Position numbers and translations under genes: made by a program | Assembly: GCF_000278255.1 (NCBI RefSeq) | Contig: NZ_JH725082.1 | Coordinates: forward strand, 147,904-211,903 | From: Bartonella melophagi K-2C | Lineage (GTDB): Bacteria; Pseudomonadota; Alphaproteobacteria; Rhizobiales; Rhizobiaceae | Length of the DNA stretch: 64,000 nucleotides | Direction of reading: 5' to 3' | Shown here: positions 8,720-18,744 of the stretch, one piece after another | Layout of the letters: the number at the start of each line of letters is the position of its first letter | How positions within the stretch are numbered: the stretch's first letter is position 1 | The notes under the pieces: model-generated | Told to the model about the DNA's origin: nothing | The model's input: only the letters and a program-made list of their open reading frames with translations | Databases searched by the model: none

Positions 8720-11263
8720 ATGAACAAAGGTTTTGATGGCATGGACAAATTATTACCTCCTTCCATGCGGTGGGGAGCTATGGTTTGGGGGCTTTTTTTT
8801 GTTATAATTTTTTTGCTCGGTGTAGGGTTTTTGGGCATTTTTTATCCGCAAAGCTATTTTCATCAGGCTTCTTTAATGTCTTTTTTAGTTTTAGCGATTA
8901 TAGGCATTGCTGTGCTTTTTCTGATAGGAATGGGTATTTTGAGATGTGATATCAGGTCATTGCATAAGAGTTTAGATTTTAGTGTCTTTGATGAGATAGA
9001 TAATGTAATTGTAATATCTGATTTATCAGGTTTTGTTTATTACTCTAATCAGAATTATCAGAAAATTTTTACTTATAAACCTGAGGCTTCTTGTTATGCA
9101 GTTATTGCTGATCTTCCAGGTGCTAGAGCACTTTTATATCGCTTGAAAGTTGCGGCATTTAACAATCTTTCAGCTCAAGAAACATTAAAGATAGATCGGT
9201 CAATTTTTATTCATTCTATTCAGAAAAACATTGTATGGTATAATATTTCTGTTCAACCAATACTACAATGGAAAAAAAAGTTTTTATTTTGGCGTATCGC
9301 TGATATTTCACATTTAGAAGAATGCCGTGAAACTTTTTGTTTGAATCTTCAAGAAGCTATCAATCATTTAGATCAAGCTCCTGTTGGATTTTTATCTGTT
9401 AATGCACAAGGAATTATTATCTATGCAAATGCAGTTTTTGCCGAATGGTTTTCGATCGATTTGGCAAATTTTACTGTTGGTCAATATAGTTTTGATCAGT
9501 TCTTTGATGCTTCTGGAGTTAATAGTGTATGGAGTGATGTTTGTTTACAAAGTCACGAACATTACAATTCAAATTGTGCTACACCTTATACGTTTTCTTT
9601 GTTTTTAACTTCACAAACTGGTGATAAGAAAATATTGAATTGTTTTATGTGTATCTCTTCTCTCTTAGAAGATGATGCTGTCTATCGCATTGTTATGACG
9701 CCGCAGTCAATACAAAAGAAGGAAAGCGATTATCAATTAAAGTTGCCGAATACATTGGTAAAGTATTTTGATGCAAGTCCTTTTGCAATAGCTGTAGTTG
9801 ACCAGAAAGGGCAGTTTATTCATATCAATAACTCTTTTTTATTGTTGATGGAGTGTTCTGGTAAAACTATCCATTTTTGTGATATTATACCTCACCAAGG
9901 TCGTGCTCAACTAGAGCATGCATTTGAGAAGATTGCAAAGAATAAGAATGATCCAATTTCAATAGACATAGTATTAGAAAATAATAAAAAGCGTCATTTT
10001 CATCTTCATCTTATGCCTATGATACAATGGTATAATGATGCATTAGAAGATTTGGTGATTGTGTCTGTCATAGAAACGACAGAACAAAAAACACTTGAAG
10101 ATAAAATGGTACAAAATCAAAAGATGCAAGCCGTTGGGCAGTTAGCTGGTGGTATTGCTCATGATTTTAATAATGTTTTAACAGCAATTTTAATGTCGTG
10201 CGATCTTCTTTTAAACACGCACCGCAGTTCTGATCCAGCGCATGCTGATCTTATCAATATTAAAAATAATGCTAATCGTGCCGCTGCACTTGTGCAGCAA
10301 TTATTAGCTTTTTCTAGAAAGCAAACACTTAAACCTGAGAAAGTTGATTTTACAGAACTTTTATCTGATATTCGCAATCTTATTTTGTCTCTTTTAGGAA
10401 ATAATATCCAGTTGAAAATTATTCACGGAAGAGATCTGTGGAGCGTTAAAGTTGATCAAGCTTCTTTTCAGCGTGTTATTATGAATTTGGTAATTAATGC
10501 GCGTGATGCTATGCAGAATGGAGGCCTGATAACAATTAAAACAAACAATATTACAAAACAACAGAGTACTAAATTTAATTATGTTGGCTTTGTGAGTGAT
10601 GAATATGTACAATTGACCATTTCGGATACAGGAGAAGGTATATCTGCTTTTGTACAAGAAAAAATGTTTGAGCCGTTTTTTACAACAAAAGAAGTTGGTA
10701 AAGGAACAGGGCTTGGGTTATCAATGGTTTATGGCATTGTCAAGCAAACAGGTGGTTATATTTACTGTGATAGCCAAGAAGGAAAAGGAACGACATTTCA
10801 TATTTTTCTACCTCGTTATATTTCTGATGTCAGCAATGAAATTTCTCCACAAATTGAAAAAGTAGAAGAGCAGGAAAAAAATACAGACTTAACAGGTTTT
10901 GCGACTGTTTTATTGGTTGAAGATGAAGATGCTGTTAGAATGAGCGGGGTAAAAGCTCTTCAAATGAGAGGATATACTGTTTTAGAAGCTGCGAGTGGGG
11001 TGGAAGCGCTTGCTATACTTGAAGAAAATAAAGGTGCTGTTGATATTATTGTTTCCGATGTAGTTATGCCAGAAATGGATGGGCCGACTTTGCTCAAAGA
11101 AGTGCGTAAAAAATATCCTGAGATCAAATTTATTTTTGTTTCAGGGTATGCAAAAGATGCTTTTACTAAGAATCTTTCAAAAGATGCTGTTTTCGGATTT
11201 TTATCTAAGCCGTTTACACTCAAACAGCTAGCTTTAGCCGTTAAAGAAACGTTAGCACAGTAA
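8720..11263 (+). CDS. cckA: Cell-cycle hybrid histidine kinase CckA
   Basis: Master sensor kinase that, through ChpT, phosphorylates or dephosphorylates CtrA and CpdR in alphaproteobacteria. The 847 residues contain two membrane helices (about 18-42 and 51-74), PAS-like regions (about 85-200, 210-320 and 345-460), a HisKA domain with His481 in GGIAHDFNN, and an HATPase domain with N-box VINARDAM, DTGEGI and GTGLGLSMVYGIV. A C-terminal receiver follows, with phospho-acceptor Asp780 in SDVVMPEMDG and SKPF. Fusion of kinase and receiver with this exact C-terminal layout is characteristic of CckA. An alternative start is Met8. It is monocistronic, converging on purN. Confidence 0.95.
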   Translation: MNKGFDGMDKLLPPSMRWGAMVWGLFFVIIFLLGVGFLGIFYPQSYFHQASLMSFLVLAIIGIAVLFLIGMGILRCDIRSLHKSLDFSVFDEIDNVIVISDLSGFVYYSNQNYQKIFTYKPEASCYAVIADLPGARALLYRLKVAAFNNLSAQETLKIDRSIFIHSIQKNIVWYNISVQPILQWKKKFLFWRIADISHLEECRETFCLNLQEAINHLDQAPVGFLSVNAQGIIIYANAVFAEWFSIDLANFTVGQYSFDQFFDASGVNSVWSDVCLQSHEHYNSNCATPYTFSLFLTSQTGDKKILNCFMCISSLLEDDAVYRIVMTPQSIQKKESDYQLKLPNTLVKYFDASPFAIAVVDQKGQFIHINNSFLLLMECSGKTIHFCDIIPHQGRAQLEHAFEKIAKNKNDPISIDIVLENNKKRHFHLHLMPMIQWYNDALEDLVIVSVIETTEQKTLEDKMVQNQKMQAVGQLAGGIAHDFNNVLTAILMSCDLLLNTHRSSDPAHADLINIKNNANRAAALVQQLLAFSRKQTLKPEKVDFTELLSDIRNLILSLLGNNIQLKIIHGRDLWSVKVDQASFQRVIMNLVINARDAMQNGGLITIKTNNITKQQSTKFNYVGFVSDEYVQLTISDTGEGISAFVQEKMFEPFFTTKEVGKGTGLGLSMVYGIVKQTGGYIYCDSQEGKGTTFHIFLPRYISDVSNEISPQIEKVEEQEKNTDLTGFATVLLVEDEDAVRMSGVKALQMRGYTVLEAASGVEALAILEENKGAVDIIVSDVVMPEMDGPTLLKEVRKKYPEIKFIFVSGYAKDAFTKNLSKDAVFGFLSKPFTLKQLALAVKETLAQ

Positions 11264-11379
11264 AAAATATTTGCAAAAATATTAATGAAGGTAATAAGTT
11301 TTTATATCAAAATTTGTACTCATTAATCTAGAAAATAGATGAGTGAATTTAGAAAAAATATTTAACATAAGAGACTGTT

Positions 11380-11997
11380 TTAAAATGATAAAAGCTGCTG
11401 TTGATAATCTATTATTTTATCGTTATCATTACCTTTAATGAATGCTTTTAAAGCTTGTGGGTAAAGTTTATGCTCAACTTGAAGAACTCTTTGCGCTAAC
11501 ATTTCAGGGGTATCATTAGGGCATACTGGGACAGCAGCTTGAGCAAGAATCTTTCCTTCATCCATTTCTTCTGTAACAAGATGAACTGTACAACCAGTAA
11601 TTTTAATACCTGCTTGCAGAACTCTTTCATGGGTGTTTAAACCTTTAAATGAAGGTAAAAGGGATGGGTGAATGTTAAGGATCCGTCCTTCATAGGGTTT
11701 TATGAAATGCGGTGAAATAAGCCGCATATAACCAGCTAAGCAAATAATATCTGGTTGATATTGGGCTAAAATAGTAAGAATAGATTCTTCATGGGCTTCT
11801 TTAGTTGGATAATTTTTACGATCTACAATATGAATAGGCAAGCCATTGGCACGTGCCTTTTCAATACCACCAGCATGGGGTTTGTCGCAAATAACTGCAA
11901 TGATTTTAGCAGGATAATCAGTTTGTTTGCTTGCTTTAGCGAGGGAAACCATATTGGAACCATTGCCGGAAATAAAAATAATTACTTTTTTTTTCAT
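11380..11997 (-). CDS. purN: Phosphoribosylglycinamide formyltransferase PurN
   Basis: Transfers a formyl group from 10-formyl-THF to GAR. It is 205 residues, the usual length. The phosphate loop SGNGSNM is at residues 10-16. The catalytic residues correspond to Asn108 and His110 (in [13 protein letters not shown]) and Asp146 (in EEMDEGKIL). Its start overlaps the purM stop by 4 bases, so translation is coupled. Confidence 0.97.
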   Translation of the reverse strand: MKKKVIIFISGNGSNMVSLAKASKQTDYPAKIIAVICDKPHAGGIEKARANGLPIHIVDRKNYPTKEAHEESILTILAQYQPDIICLAGYMRLISPHFIKPYEGRILNIHPSLLPSFKGLNTHERVLQAGIKITGCTVHLVTEEMDEGKILAQAAVPVCPNDTPEMLAQRVLQVEHKLYPQALKAFIKGNDNDKIIDYQQQLLSF

Positions 11998-13076
11998 AAA
12001 TGAAGCTCACCTTTATAAGCAATTCTTTTATTTTGGTATTTTGTTAAAATACCAAGTGAAGTAACTGTTTCTCCCTGTGATTTGAGTGCTTGTGTAATAG
12101 CTTCAAGTGAGTTTTGTGCTACAATAATAACCATGCCAAGACCACAATTGAATGTTCGTAGCATTTCTGTTTCCTGTATTTCACCTTGTTTAGCAATCCA
12201 TGAAAATACTGGCGGCACATTAATAGCAGAAAGATTAATTTCAGCACAAAGGGAAGGGGGGAGGATGCGTGGAATGTTTTCTGGGAAACCACCACCTGTT
12301 ATATGGGCAAGAGCTTTAATCCCTTTATAATTTCGTATAATTGGCAATAGTGATTTGATGTAAATGCGAGTTGGCGTGAGAAGTATTTCCCCAAGGTTTA
12401 TTTTAGGGTTAAAGGGGGCAGGGTCATTCCATTTTAAACCACTTTGTTTAACGATCCGCCTGACGAGAGAAAAACCATTAGAATGAACACCAGATGAACT
12501 AAGACCTAAAATAACATCACCTTCTGTAAGATCTTTTGAAGGCAACAATGAATTGCGTTCAACAGCTCCTACAGCAAAACCTGCTAAGTCATAATCTCCG
12601 TTTGCATACATTCCAGGCATTTCTGCAGTTTCTCCTCCAATAAGAGCAGCGTTTGCTTGCTGACATCCTATTGCAATGCCTGAAACGATTTCAGCACCTT
12701 GTGTAGCATCAAGTTTTCCAGTTGCAAAATAATCTAAGAAAAAAAGAGGTTCAGCACCTTGGACAATTAAATCATTAACGCACATGGCTACAAGATCAAT
12801 ACCAACAGTATTATGAATACCTATTTCAATAGCAATTTTTAGTTTTGTACCCACACCATCATTAGCTGCCACAAGAATGGGGTCTGTAAAGCCTGCTGCT
12901 TTTAAGTCAAATAAGCCACCAAAACCGCCGATTTCTGTATCTGCACCTACTCGTTTTGTTGAACGTATATAGGGTTTGATGTTTTCTATCATGGTGTTAC
13001 CCATATCAATATCAACACCAGCTGCTGCATAAGTAAGGTTATTGGGTTTGTTATTTATTGGATTTTTGTTGCTCAT
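11994..13076 (-). CDS. purM: Phosphoribosylformylglycinamidine cyclo-ligase (AIR synthase) PurM
   Basis: ATP-dependent closure of FGAM to AIR, step 5 of purine synthesis. The 360 residues include the N-terminal [13 protein letters not shown], the ATP-site segment [34 protein letters not shown] and [11 protein letters not shown], all diagnostic. It forms a two-gene unit with purN, separate from the purC-S-Q-L cluster about 9 kb away, the usual arrangement in Rhizobiales. Confidence 0.97.
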   Translation of the reverse strand: MSNKNPINNKPNNLTYAAAGVDIDMGNTMIENIKPYIRSTKRVGADTEIGGFGGLFDLKAAGFTDPILVAANDGVGTKLKIAIEIGIHNTVGIDLVAMCVNDLIVQGAEPLFFLDYFATGKLDATQGAEIVSGIAIGCQQANAALIGGETAEMPGMYANGDYDLAGFAVGAVERNSLLPSKDLTEGDVILGLSSSGVHSNGFSLVRRIVKQSGLKWNDPAPFNPKINLGEILLTPTRIYIKSLLPIIRNYKGIKALAHITGGGFPENIPRILPPSLCAEINLSAINVPPVFSWIAKQGEIQETEMLRTFNCGLGMVIIVAQNSLEAITQALKSQGETVTSLGILTKYQNKRIAYKGELHL

Positions 13077-13249
13077 TGGAGCCTTCTTTATGAAAAATCA
13101 ATTTTAATGTTGTTTACGCAATGCCATGATAATAGCGCTATCTCTGCAAGAAATTTAACATTTAACATCCAGAAATAAATGATTGTTTACCTTGAACCTA
13201 AACGAAAGAAGTTGCATAATCTTTTGTAAAGGATTTTTTGAGGATATCG

Positions 13250-14461
13250 ATGAATAAAATATCAGATAGTCATAATAACCCTAATTTACAGTCAATGAAA
13301 GAGAAAATCAAAGAAAGCAGCCTTCAAGGCCGTTATACTTCTTATGTTCCAGCTTATACCCAAGTGCCTTTACCAAACAGTATGAAAAAACAAATTTTTT
13401 TCTGGCTTGGGACATTGATTTTTTTTGTAATCTTTATGTTTGTTTTTGGATCAGTTTTACTTCCTTTTGTAGCAGGGATTGTGTTGGCTTATTTTCTTAA
13501 TCCAATTGTACAATTGCTTGAAAAAGTTGGTATTTGTCGCGTTTTTGGGACAATTTTAATTACCTTGTTTATTGTTATCATTTTTGTTGCTGCTTTAACA
13601 ATTTTAATTCCTATTGTCAGTTGGCAAATACAACAATTTGTGAGTAGTGGTTTACCAATTTATGTTAGTCGCATTCAAAATTTTTTGACAGAATCTAATT
13701 TTGATTGGGTAGGGCGTTATTTTGGTAGTGATCCAAATGAATTACAAACCAATATTAAAGTTCTTTTAGGGCAAAGCTCTGATTTTATTACATCTCTTTT
13801 AAATTCACTTTTAAGATCAGGAAAATCCATTGTTAATATTGTCAGTCTGCTTGTGGTAGCACCTGTTGTAGCATTTTATATGTTACTGGATTGGCAGCGT
13901 ATGGTTGAAGCCGTTGATTCTTGGATACCACGAGATCATCTTGAAACTGTCCGCAGTATTTTTTACGAAATGGATAGAGCTATTGCAGGCTTTGTTCGTG
14001 GGCAAGGAACGGTTTGTTTAATATTGGGGGGGTATTATGCTATTGGTCTAACTATTACAGAACTTAATTTTGGTCTTTTAATTGGTATGTTTGTTGGTCT
14101 CATCAGTTTTATCCCTTATATTGGCACAATGAGTGGTTTTATTTTATCTGGTGGTGTTGCATGGGTCCAGTTTTATCCCGATAATTGGAGCCGTATTGTT
14201 CTTGTTATGGCTGTTTTTTTAATTGGCCAATTTATTGAAGGTTATATTCTTCAACCAAAGCTTGTAGGCTCATCAGTGGGGCTTCATCCGGTATGGTTGA
14301 TGTTTGCGCTTTTTGCTTTTGGTTCGTTATTTGGTTTTACGGGCATGTTGGTTGCTGTTCCTGCTTCTGCAGCCATTGGTGTTTTGGTTCGTTTTGCTCT
14401 TCATACTTATCTTAATTCTCAAATGTATTCACAAAGTGGGAATTCGGGGTCAGTAGAATGA
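13250..14461 (+). CDS. AI-2E/PerM-family membrane transporter-like protein
   Basis: A 403-residue polytopic membrane protein of the AI-2E transporter (PerM, UPF0118) family. I prefer ATG 13250, which has GAGGA just upstream, over an in-frame TTG at 13238. About eight hydrophobic segments are visible. Family landmarks include PFVAGIVLAYFLNPIV near the N-terminus, the large soluble loop (about residues 125-185) and GxxxGFIPYIGT-like LISFIPYIGTMSG, then FIEGYILQPKLVGSSVGLHP. The substrate is unknown. Its last four bases overlap hdaA, and this membrane gene before hdaA is a recurring Rhizobiales pair. Confidence 0.88.
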   Translation: MNKISDSHNNPNLQSMKEKIKESSLQGRYTSYVPAYTQVPLPNSMKKQIFFWLGTLIFFVIFMFVFGSVLLPFVAGIVLAYFLNPIVQLLEKVGICRVFGTILITLFIVIIFVAALTILIPIVSWQIQQFVSSGLPIYVSRIQNFLTESNFDWVGRYFGSDPNELQTNIKVLLGQSSDFITSLLNSLLRSGKSIVNIVSLLVVAPVVAFYMLLDWQRMVEAVDSWIPRDHLETVRSIFYEMDRAIAGFVRGQGTVCLILGGYYAIGLTITELNFGLLIGMFVGLISFIPYIGTMSGFILSGGVAWVQFYPDNWSRIVLVMAVFLIGQFIEGYILQPKLVGSSVGLHPVWLMFALFAFGSLFGFTGMLVAVPASAAIGVLVRFALHTYLNSQMYSQSGNSGSVE

Positions 14462-15153
14462 ATGAACATGAAACACAATTACCTTTAGACTTTTCCTATG
14501 AGTCAGTTTTTCGGCGAGATGATTTAGTGGTTACAGATAGTAATCGTATGGCTTTTCAGTTGGTTGATCATTGGCCAAATTGGGTATTACCTATTGCTGT
14601 TTTGGTTGGAAAAGAAGGATCTGGAAAAACGCATTTTTCTAGCGTATGGCTACAAAAAGCTAATGCTTTAATTGTTCATCGTGATGAAATTGACCAAGTA
14701 ATTACTGCAGCTTCTTCAGGTAGATCATTTTTAATTGAGGATATTGATACGGGAAAAATCAATGAAACTGGACTTTTTCATTTGATTAATAGTGTTAAAC
14801 AAGCAAATCTCAATGTGCATCAAGGTCAAGCTACTTTATTGATGACTGCTCGTACACTACCATCTACATGGGATTTAAAGCTAAATGATCTAAAAAGTCG
14901 TCTTAATTCAGTTATGTTAGTTGAGATTGATCAACCTGATGATGCATTGTTAACGGCTATCGCATTTAAACTTTTTTCAGATCGACAGATTACTGTTCAT
15001 TCAGATATTATCCGTTATCTTGTAAGTCGTTGTGAACGTTCTTTATTTGCATTAAGATGTGTTATTGATTCTGTTGACAAATTAGCATTGCAAAGGAAAA
15101 GCAAAATAACACGTGCTGTCATTTGTGAAGTCATTAATATGCAAATACAATAA
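14458..15153 (+). CDS. hdaA: DnaA regulatory inactivator homologue HdaA
   Basis: AAA+ protein that, with the beta clamp, stimulates DnaA-ATP hydrolysis to limit re-initiation of replication. The 231 residues begin with a clamp-binding-like QLPLDF (residues 7-12), followed by Walker A GKEGSGKT (51-58), Walker B FLIEDID and a C-terminal lid region (SRCERSLFALRCVIDSVD). It lacks the DnaA DNA-binding domain, which separates it from DnaA. It overlaps the upstream gene by ATGA. Confidence 0.92.
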   Translation: MNEHETQLPLDFSYESVFRRDDLVVTDSNRMAFQLVDHWPNWVLPIAVLVGKEGSGKTHFSSVWLQKANALIVHRDEIDQVITAASSGRSFLIEDIDTGKINETGLFHLINSVKQANLNVHQGQATLLMTARTLPSTWDLKLNDLKSRLNSVMLVEIDQPDDALLTAIAFKLFSDRQITVHSDIIRYLVSRCERSLFALRCVIDSVDKLALQRKSKITRAVICEVINMQIQ

Positions 15154-15544
15154 ATATTATTTTGAGTATTGTCTTTATTGTTTAATAAAAATATATGGTT
15201 TTGCTATTGGTTTTAAAGTACATAGACAGGAGAAAAATCACTAAGTTTTCTGCCTTTATTAACTGATAATGTTTGTGTTAACAGTAATGCATCATTTGTT
15301 TAACGTTGAAAGGTCAAGAATCTAACCCTTTCATATAGAAAGGGGCGAGGAGCTGATTTGTTTTCTTTTTGTAAGAAATTTTTTGTAGTTTAAGTACTGT
15401 AAACATTTATTTTAATTGTATATTGAACTGTTATCAATAAGCTGTAAACTTTATTGAGTAGAATTGTTTATAAATGCAAAAATAGGGGGATAATTTTTAT
15501 TGTATTCAAATTATTTGTGTTTTAAATTACATTAATCTCAGGCA

Positions 15545-15618
15545 TTTTATGGATAAAATACTGCTTATAATATGTCGTTGGCGATAAGAAGTGTTTAAAA
15601 AAGTTATTATCCATAAAA
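15545..15618. repeat. 12-bp inverted repeat spaced by 50 bases
   Basis: TTTTATGGATAA at 15545-15556 and TTATCCATAAAA at 15607-15618 are exact reverse complements. The spacing is long for a terminator. It may be a chance AT-rich match, a protein-binding pair or the base of a folded transcript. Confidence 0.35.
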
Positions 15619-15644
15619 AAAGAGAACAAAATTTTAAAAAAATG

Positions 15645-15676
15645 TGTTTTACACTTGTACTTCTGTTGTGAAAATT
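15645..15676 (+). promoter_or_regulatory. Candidate promoter of tRNA-Pro
   Basis: A TTTACA hexamer at 15648-15653 is followed, after 17 bases, by AAAATT at 15671-15676, about 30 bases before the tRNA 5' end. The surrounding 14-mer TGTTTTACACTTGT is also present upstream of dksA at 7431-7444. This is pattern matching only. Confidence 0.3.
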
Positions 15677-15704
15677 TTAGGGAAGGGACATCAAATATAA
15701 ATCG

Positions 15705-15781
15705 CGGAGCGTAGCGCAGTCTGGTAGCGCACCTGATTTGGGATCAGGGGGTCGTAGGTTCGAATCCTATCGCTCCGACCA
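15705..15781 (+). tRNA. tRNA-Pro(TGG)
   Basis: A 77-base cloverleaf with acceptor stem CGGAGCG/CGCTCCG, D arm, anticodon arm CCTGA-TTTGGGA-TCAGG with anticodon TGG, T arm GTAGG-TTCGAAT-CCTAT and genome-encoded ACCA at the 3' end. It stands alone, followed about 90 bases later by the NDUFS4-like gene. Confidence 0.97.
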
Positions 15782-15869
15782 TATGTTTTATTTGATGTAA
15801 AATAATGGATTCATTGAATAACATACAAGTGTTGTTATTTAAGCGTTGTGTCGTCTAAAGGGAAAGAAT

Positions 15870-16178
15870 ATGGTTGCACGTATTTATAGTCCGGCGAAAA
15901 CATCAATGCAGTCGGGCAAGGCTAATGTTGGTTTTTGGGTTCTGCAGTATGAGCCGGAGCAAGCAAAAATGCTTGAACCTCTTATGGGATATACAGCGAC
16001 ATCGGATATAAATAGTCAGATAAAAATCCGGTTTAAAATGAAAGAAGAAGCCATTGCTTTTGCTCTCAAAAATTCTATTCCTTATCGTGTAGAAAATTCA
16101 TGTAAGCCTTCTTTTCGACGTGCTATCTCTTATTCTGATAATTTTCGTAGTGATCGACAACAATCTTGGACGCACTAA
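15870..16178 (+). CDS. NDUFS4-like ETC complex I accessory subunit
   Basis: A 102-residue protein of the ETC complex I subunit family (homologue of mitochondrial NDUFS4), found in alphaproteobacterial NADH:quinone oxidoreductase as a peripheral-arm accessory subunit. I chose ATG 15870 (MVARIYSPAKTSMQSG); an in-frame TTG at 15846 adds eight unlikely residues. Typical features are the N-terminal RIYSPAKTSMQSGKAN, a WVLQYEP segment and GYTATSD, plus a C-terminal SYSDNF motif. The core nuo operon is about 38 kb away in this window. It lies between two tRNA genes. Confidence 0.9.
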   Translation: MVARIYSPAKTSMQSGKANVGFWVLQYEPEQAKMLEPLMGYTATSDINSQIKIRFKMKEEAIAFALKNSIPYRVENSCKPSFRRAISYSDNFRSDRQQSWTH

Positions 16179-16179
16179 C

Positions 16180-16207
16180 AAAAAATGTTTTTTAAAAAAT
16201 GTTTTTT
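16180..16207. repeat. Two tandem copies of a 14-bp AT unit
   Basis: AAAAAATGTTTTTT occurs twice head to tail, directly after the NDUFS4-like stop codon. Each unit is nearly self-complementary, so the pair may help stop transcription between this gene and tRNA-Arg. It is also a likely slippage site. Confidence 0.5.
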
Positions 16208-16225
16208 AAAAGGTGATCATCAATT

Positions 16226-16302
<77 letters not shown>

Positions 16303-16521
16303 AATATCAATAGCTTAAAAATCAATAACTTAGATTATTTCTTGTATTTTAATAAGCTATTTATTCAAGCATTGAAATCTTCTGATAAGCATTCTTGTAT
16401 AGGTGTTATTTTCCTGCTATATTAATTATTGTTAGTCTAAAAAGTTCCATAATATATATTATGCGATTTTAAGATATTCTGATAGAATGTTCTCTTAAAC
16501 TTTATTATTAATCACAATTTA

Positions 16522-17298
16522 TTATTTCCGATCATTTTTTTGTGCACCTAATGTAGGAAATAATTGCATGATGGCACCAATACAATAAATATAAATACCG
16601 GTGATCGAGATTCCTATTTTAATCCAATGTGGAGCGTTAAGATGATAAAAAAATGCAGCAATACCAAATGAACACCACGCAAGAAAAACTGAAAGATTAA
16701 GCATACGTAAGCGAATAACTCTTATTGGGTGGATAAAATAAATTGGTAAAAAAGATAAAATTGCTGATAAGAAAATGATAACGAAGACAACCCATTCCTC
16801 AGGTCGCACCACAAAAAGTGTGAAAATCATCATATTCCAAACAACAGGAAACCCTTTAAAGAAATTTTCTTTAGTTTTCATTCCAGTATCTGCATAATAA
16901 ATAGCTGATGAAATGACGATAATAGCGCTTAATAAGAATGACAACCCTGCCCCCATAAAACCGCTTTGATAAAGTGCAAAGGCCGGAATTAAAACATAAG
17001 TCACGTAATCAATAATGTTATCTAGCAGTTCACCAGACCATGTTGGAAGTATAGATTTTACATTAAGTTTACGTGCTATTGGCCCATCAATACCATCAAC
17101 GAGAAGTGCAAGTCCAAGCCAATAAAACATAGCAATCCATTCTTTTTTAGATGCAGCTATTAAAGAAAGGAATGCTAAAAACGAACCTGAAGCTGTTAAC
17201 AAATGGACAGAAAAAGCCCTTACTTGTGGCATTGTTACTGTTTTGGAGCGCAATCGATCAGCGTTGGTTTTGATTTTTCTTGTTAACTTATGTCTCAA
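16522..17298 (-). CDS. pcs: Phosphatidylcholine synthase Pcs
   Basis: CDP-alcohol phosphatidyltransferase that condenses CDP-diacylglycerol with host-derived choline to make phosphatidylcholine in one step. The active-site signature reads Asp71-Gly-x2-Ala75-Arg76-x12-Gly89-x3-Asp93-x3-Asp97, with the longer x12 spacing seen in Pcs. AFSVHLLTASGSFLAFL and SSAIYYADTGMKT are Pcs-specific segments. About eight membrane helices. The 258-residue form begins at a TTG with GAGGA eight bases upstream; an ATG at residue 23 (17232) lacks a good ribosome site. The gene fits an intracellular parasite using host choline. Confidence 0.93.
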   Translation of the reverse strand: MRHKLTRKIKTNADRLRSKTVTMPQVRAFSVHLLTASGSFLAFLSLIAASKKEWIAMFYWLGLALLVDGIDGPIARKLNVKSILPTWSGELLDNIIDYVTYVLIPAFALYQSGFMGAGLSFLLSAIIVISSAIYYADTGMKTKENFFKGFPVVWNMMIFTLFVVRPEEWVVFVIIFLSAILSFLPIYFIHPIRVIRLRMLNLSVFLAWCSFGIAAFFYHLNAPHWIKIGISITGIYIYCIGAIMQLFPTLGAQKNDRK

Positions 17299-17501
17299 TG
17301 TTTTTCTATCCTCACTTTTTAAGCTTTGTTCGTTTTATCTGTGTATCATTTTTCTCTTTATATTGTATGACTAATCTGTAAAAAGAGTACAAGATTACCA
17401 CTTTTTTGTATCGCAAAATTTATTACATTATGTAATAAGAAAAGAATTTCTTTATTTAAAATCATTAAAGTAATTAGTAAATTAGAAAGATTTAAGCTGT
17501 T

Positions 17502-18692
17502 GTGATATTTGAAAAAAATGAACATAGAGATGTAGCGGTTATTGGTGCAGGTCCTGTTGGTATGTTAGCAGCACTTAGTCTTGCGCATAAAGGTTACACT
17601 GTTTTTCTCATTGCTCCCCCTACTCGTGCAGATGAATTACGAACAACTGCTCTTATGATGCCGGCGATTCATGCGCTTCAAAGATTAAATATTTGGGAAA
17701 CTGTCAAATCTCATGCTGCAGCTTTATCTTTAATGAGAATCATTGATGCAACGTCTAGGGTTGTACGTGCTCCTACTGTAAATTTTTGTTCTTCTGAAAT
17801 TGGTAAAAAAGCTTTTGGTTATAATATTCCCAATTTAAAACTGAACAATGCTTTAATGAATGCCATTGAGCACACATCAGGCATTATAAGATTTTTTTCT
17901 TTAGCAAAATCTTTTCATCATGAACAGGATCATGTAAATATTGCTCTTTCAGATGGCAGAGTTATTCAAGCATCGTTTGTTGTTGCAGCTGACGGTTGTC
18001 ATTCTCCAACGCGAGCGGCTGCTGGAATTGGAGTTAAACAATGGAATTATCCGCAGACAGCACTTATTTTAAATTTTGCACATAAGTTACCTCATCAAAA
18101 TATATCAACTGAATTTCACACAGAGGATGGTCCTTTTACACAGGTTCCATTACCAGGAAATACATCTAGTCTTGTATGGGTTACTAATCCCTCACGCGCC
18201 AAAGAGCTATTGGATATGCAACCAAAGACAATAGCGAAAGTGATTGAAGGTCAGATGCAATCAATGCTTGGTGAAGTAACAGTAAAAATGGCAATTCAAA
18301 CGTGCCCTCTTTGGGGTCTTATCCCTCATTGTTTTGCTGCAAACAGAACAATTTTAGTGGGTGAAGCAGCTCATGTTTTTCCCCCTATTGGAGCACAGGG
18401 ATTAAATTTAGGGTTTCGTGATGTTCAAACTTTGGTTGATATTTTACCTAACCAGATATCCAATTCTAATTTTAAAACAATTGTTGCACAATATAACCGG
18501 CGCCGTAAACCTGATGTATTTATTCGCAGTGGATTTGTTCATACACTTAATCATACTTTACTTTCCAATATGTTTCCTGTTCATATTGTACGAAGCGTTG
18601 GGCTCGAATTATTACGTAATTTCTCACCGTTACGTAATTTATTGATGCGAGAAGGAATGCATCCTGGTGATGGATTAAAAGCAATAATATAA
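17502..18692 (+). CDS. UbiH/UbiF-family FAD-dependent hydroxylase
   Basis: A 396-residue flavoprotein monooxygenase of the family that hydroxylates the ubiquinone ring. The start is GTG 17502. The three family signatures are visible: dinucleotide-binding VAVIGAGPVGMLAAL (Gly15, Gly17, Gly20), the mid-protein AADGCHSPTR (about 160) and GEAAHVFPPIGAQGLNLGFRD (about 287-307; written GD in many homologues, here GE). Which ring position it hydroxylates cannot be told from sequence alone. A Nudix gene follows 52 bases later. Confidence 0.9.
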   Translation: MIFEKNEHRDVAVIGAGPVGMLAALSLAHKGYTVFLIAPPTRADELRTTALMMPAIHALQRLNIWETVKSHAAALSLMRIIDATSRVVRAPTVNFCSSEIGKKAFGYNIPNLKLNNALMNAIEHTSGIIRFFSLAKSFHHEQDHVNIALSDGRVIQASFVVAADGCHSPTRAAAGIGVKQWNYPQTALILNFAHKLPHQNISTEFHTEDGPFTQVPLPGNTSSLVWVTNPSRAKELLDMQPKTIAKVIEGQMQSMLGEVTVKMAIQTCPLWGLIPHCFAANRTILVGEAAHVFPPIGAQGLNLGFRDVQTLVDILPNQISNSNFKTIVAQYNRRRKPDVFIRSGFVHTLNHTLLSNMFPVHIVRSVGLELLRNFSPLRNLLMREGMHPGDGLKAII

Positions 18693-18744
18693 ATTTTTAC
18701 AATTAATTCTCAGATAACTAACTACGCTGGTATGATAAGAAGAA

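Larger units (their letters stand above)
15154..15704. other. Intergenic region between hdaA and tRNA-Pro
   Basis: No gene is visible in these 550 bases. There is a compact hairpin at 15326-15344 (CCCTTTC, five-base loop, GAAAGGG) and a long-range inverted repeat at 15545-15618. The tRNA promoter should lie near the right end. In several related Rhizobiales hdaA is followed by ppk and ppx, as far as I recall; nothing here resembles either. Confidence 0.55.

Noticed and set aside
10394-10657. Antisense open frames inside cckA
   Set aside because: Shadows of the kinase domain coding sequence, with no independent support.
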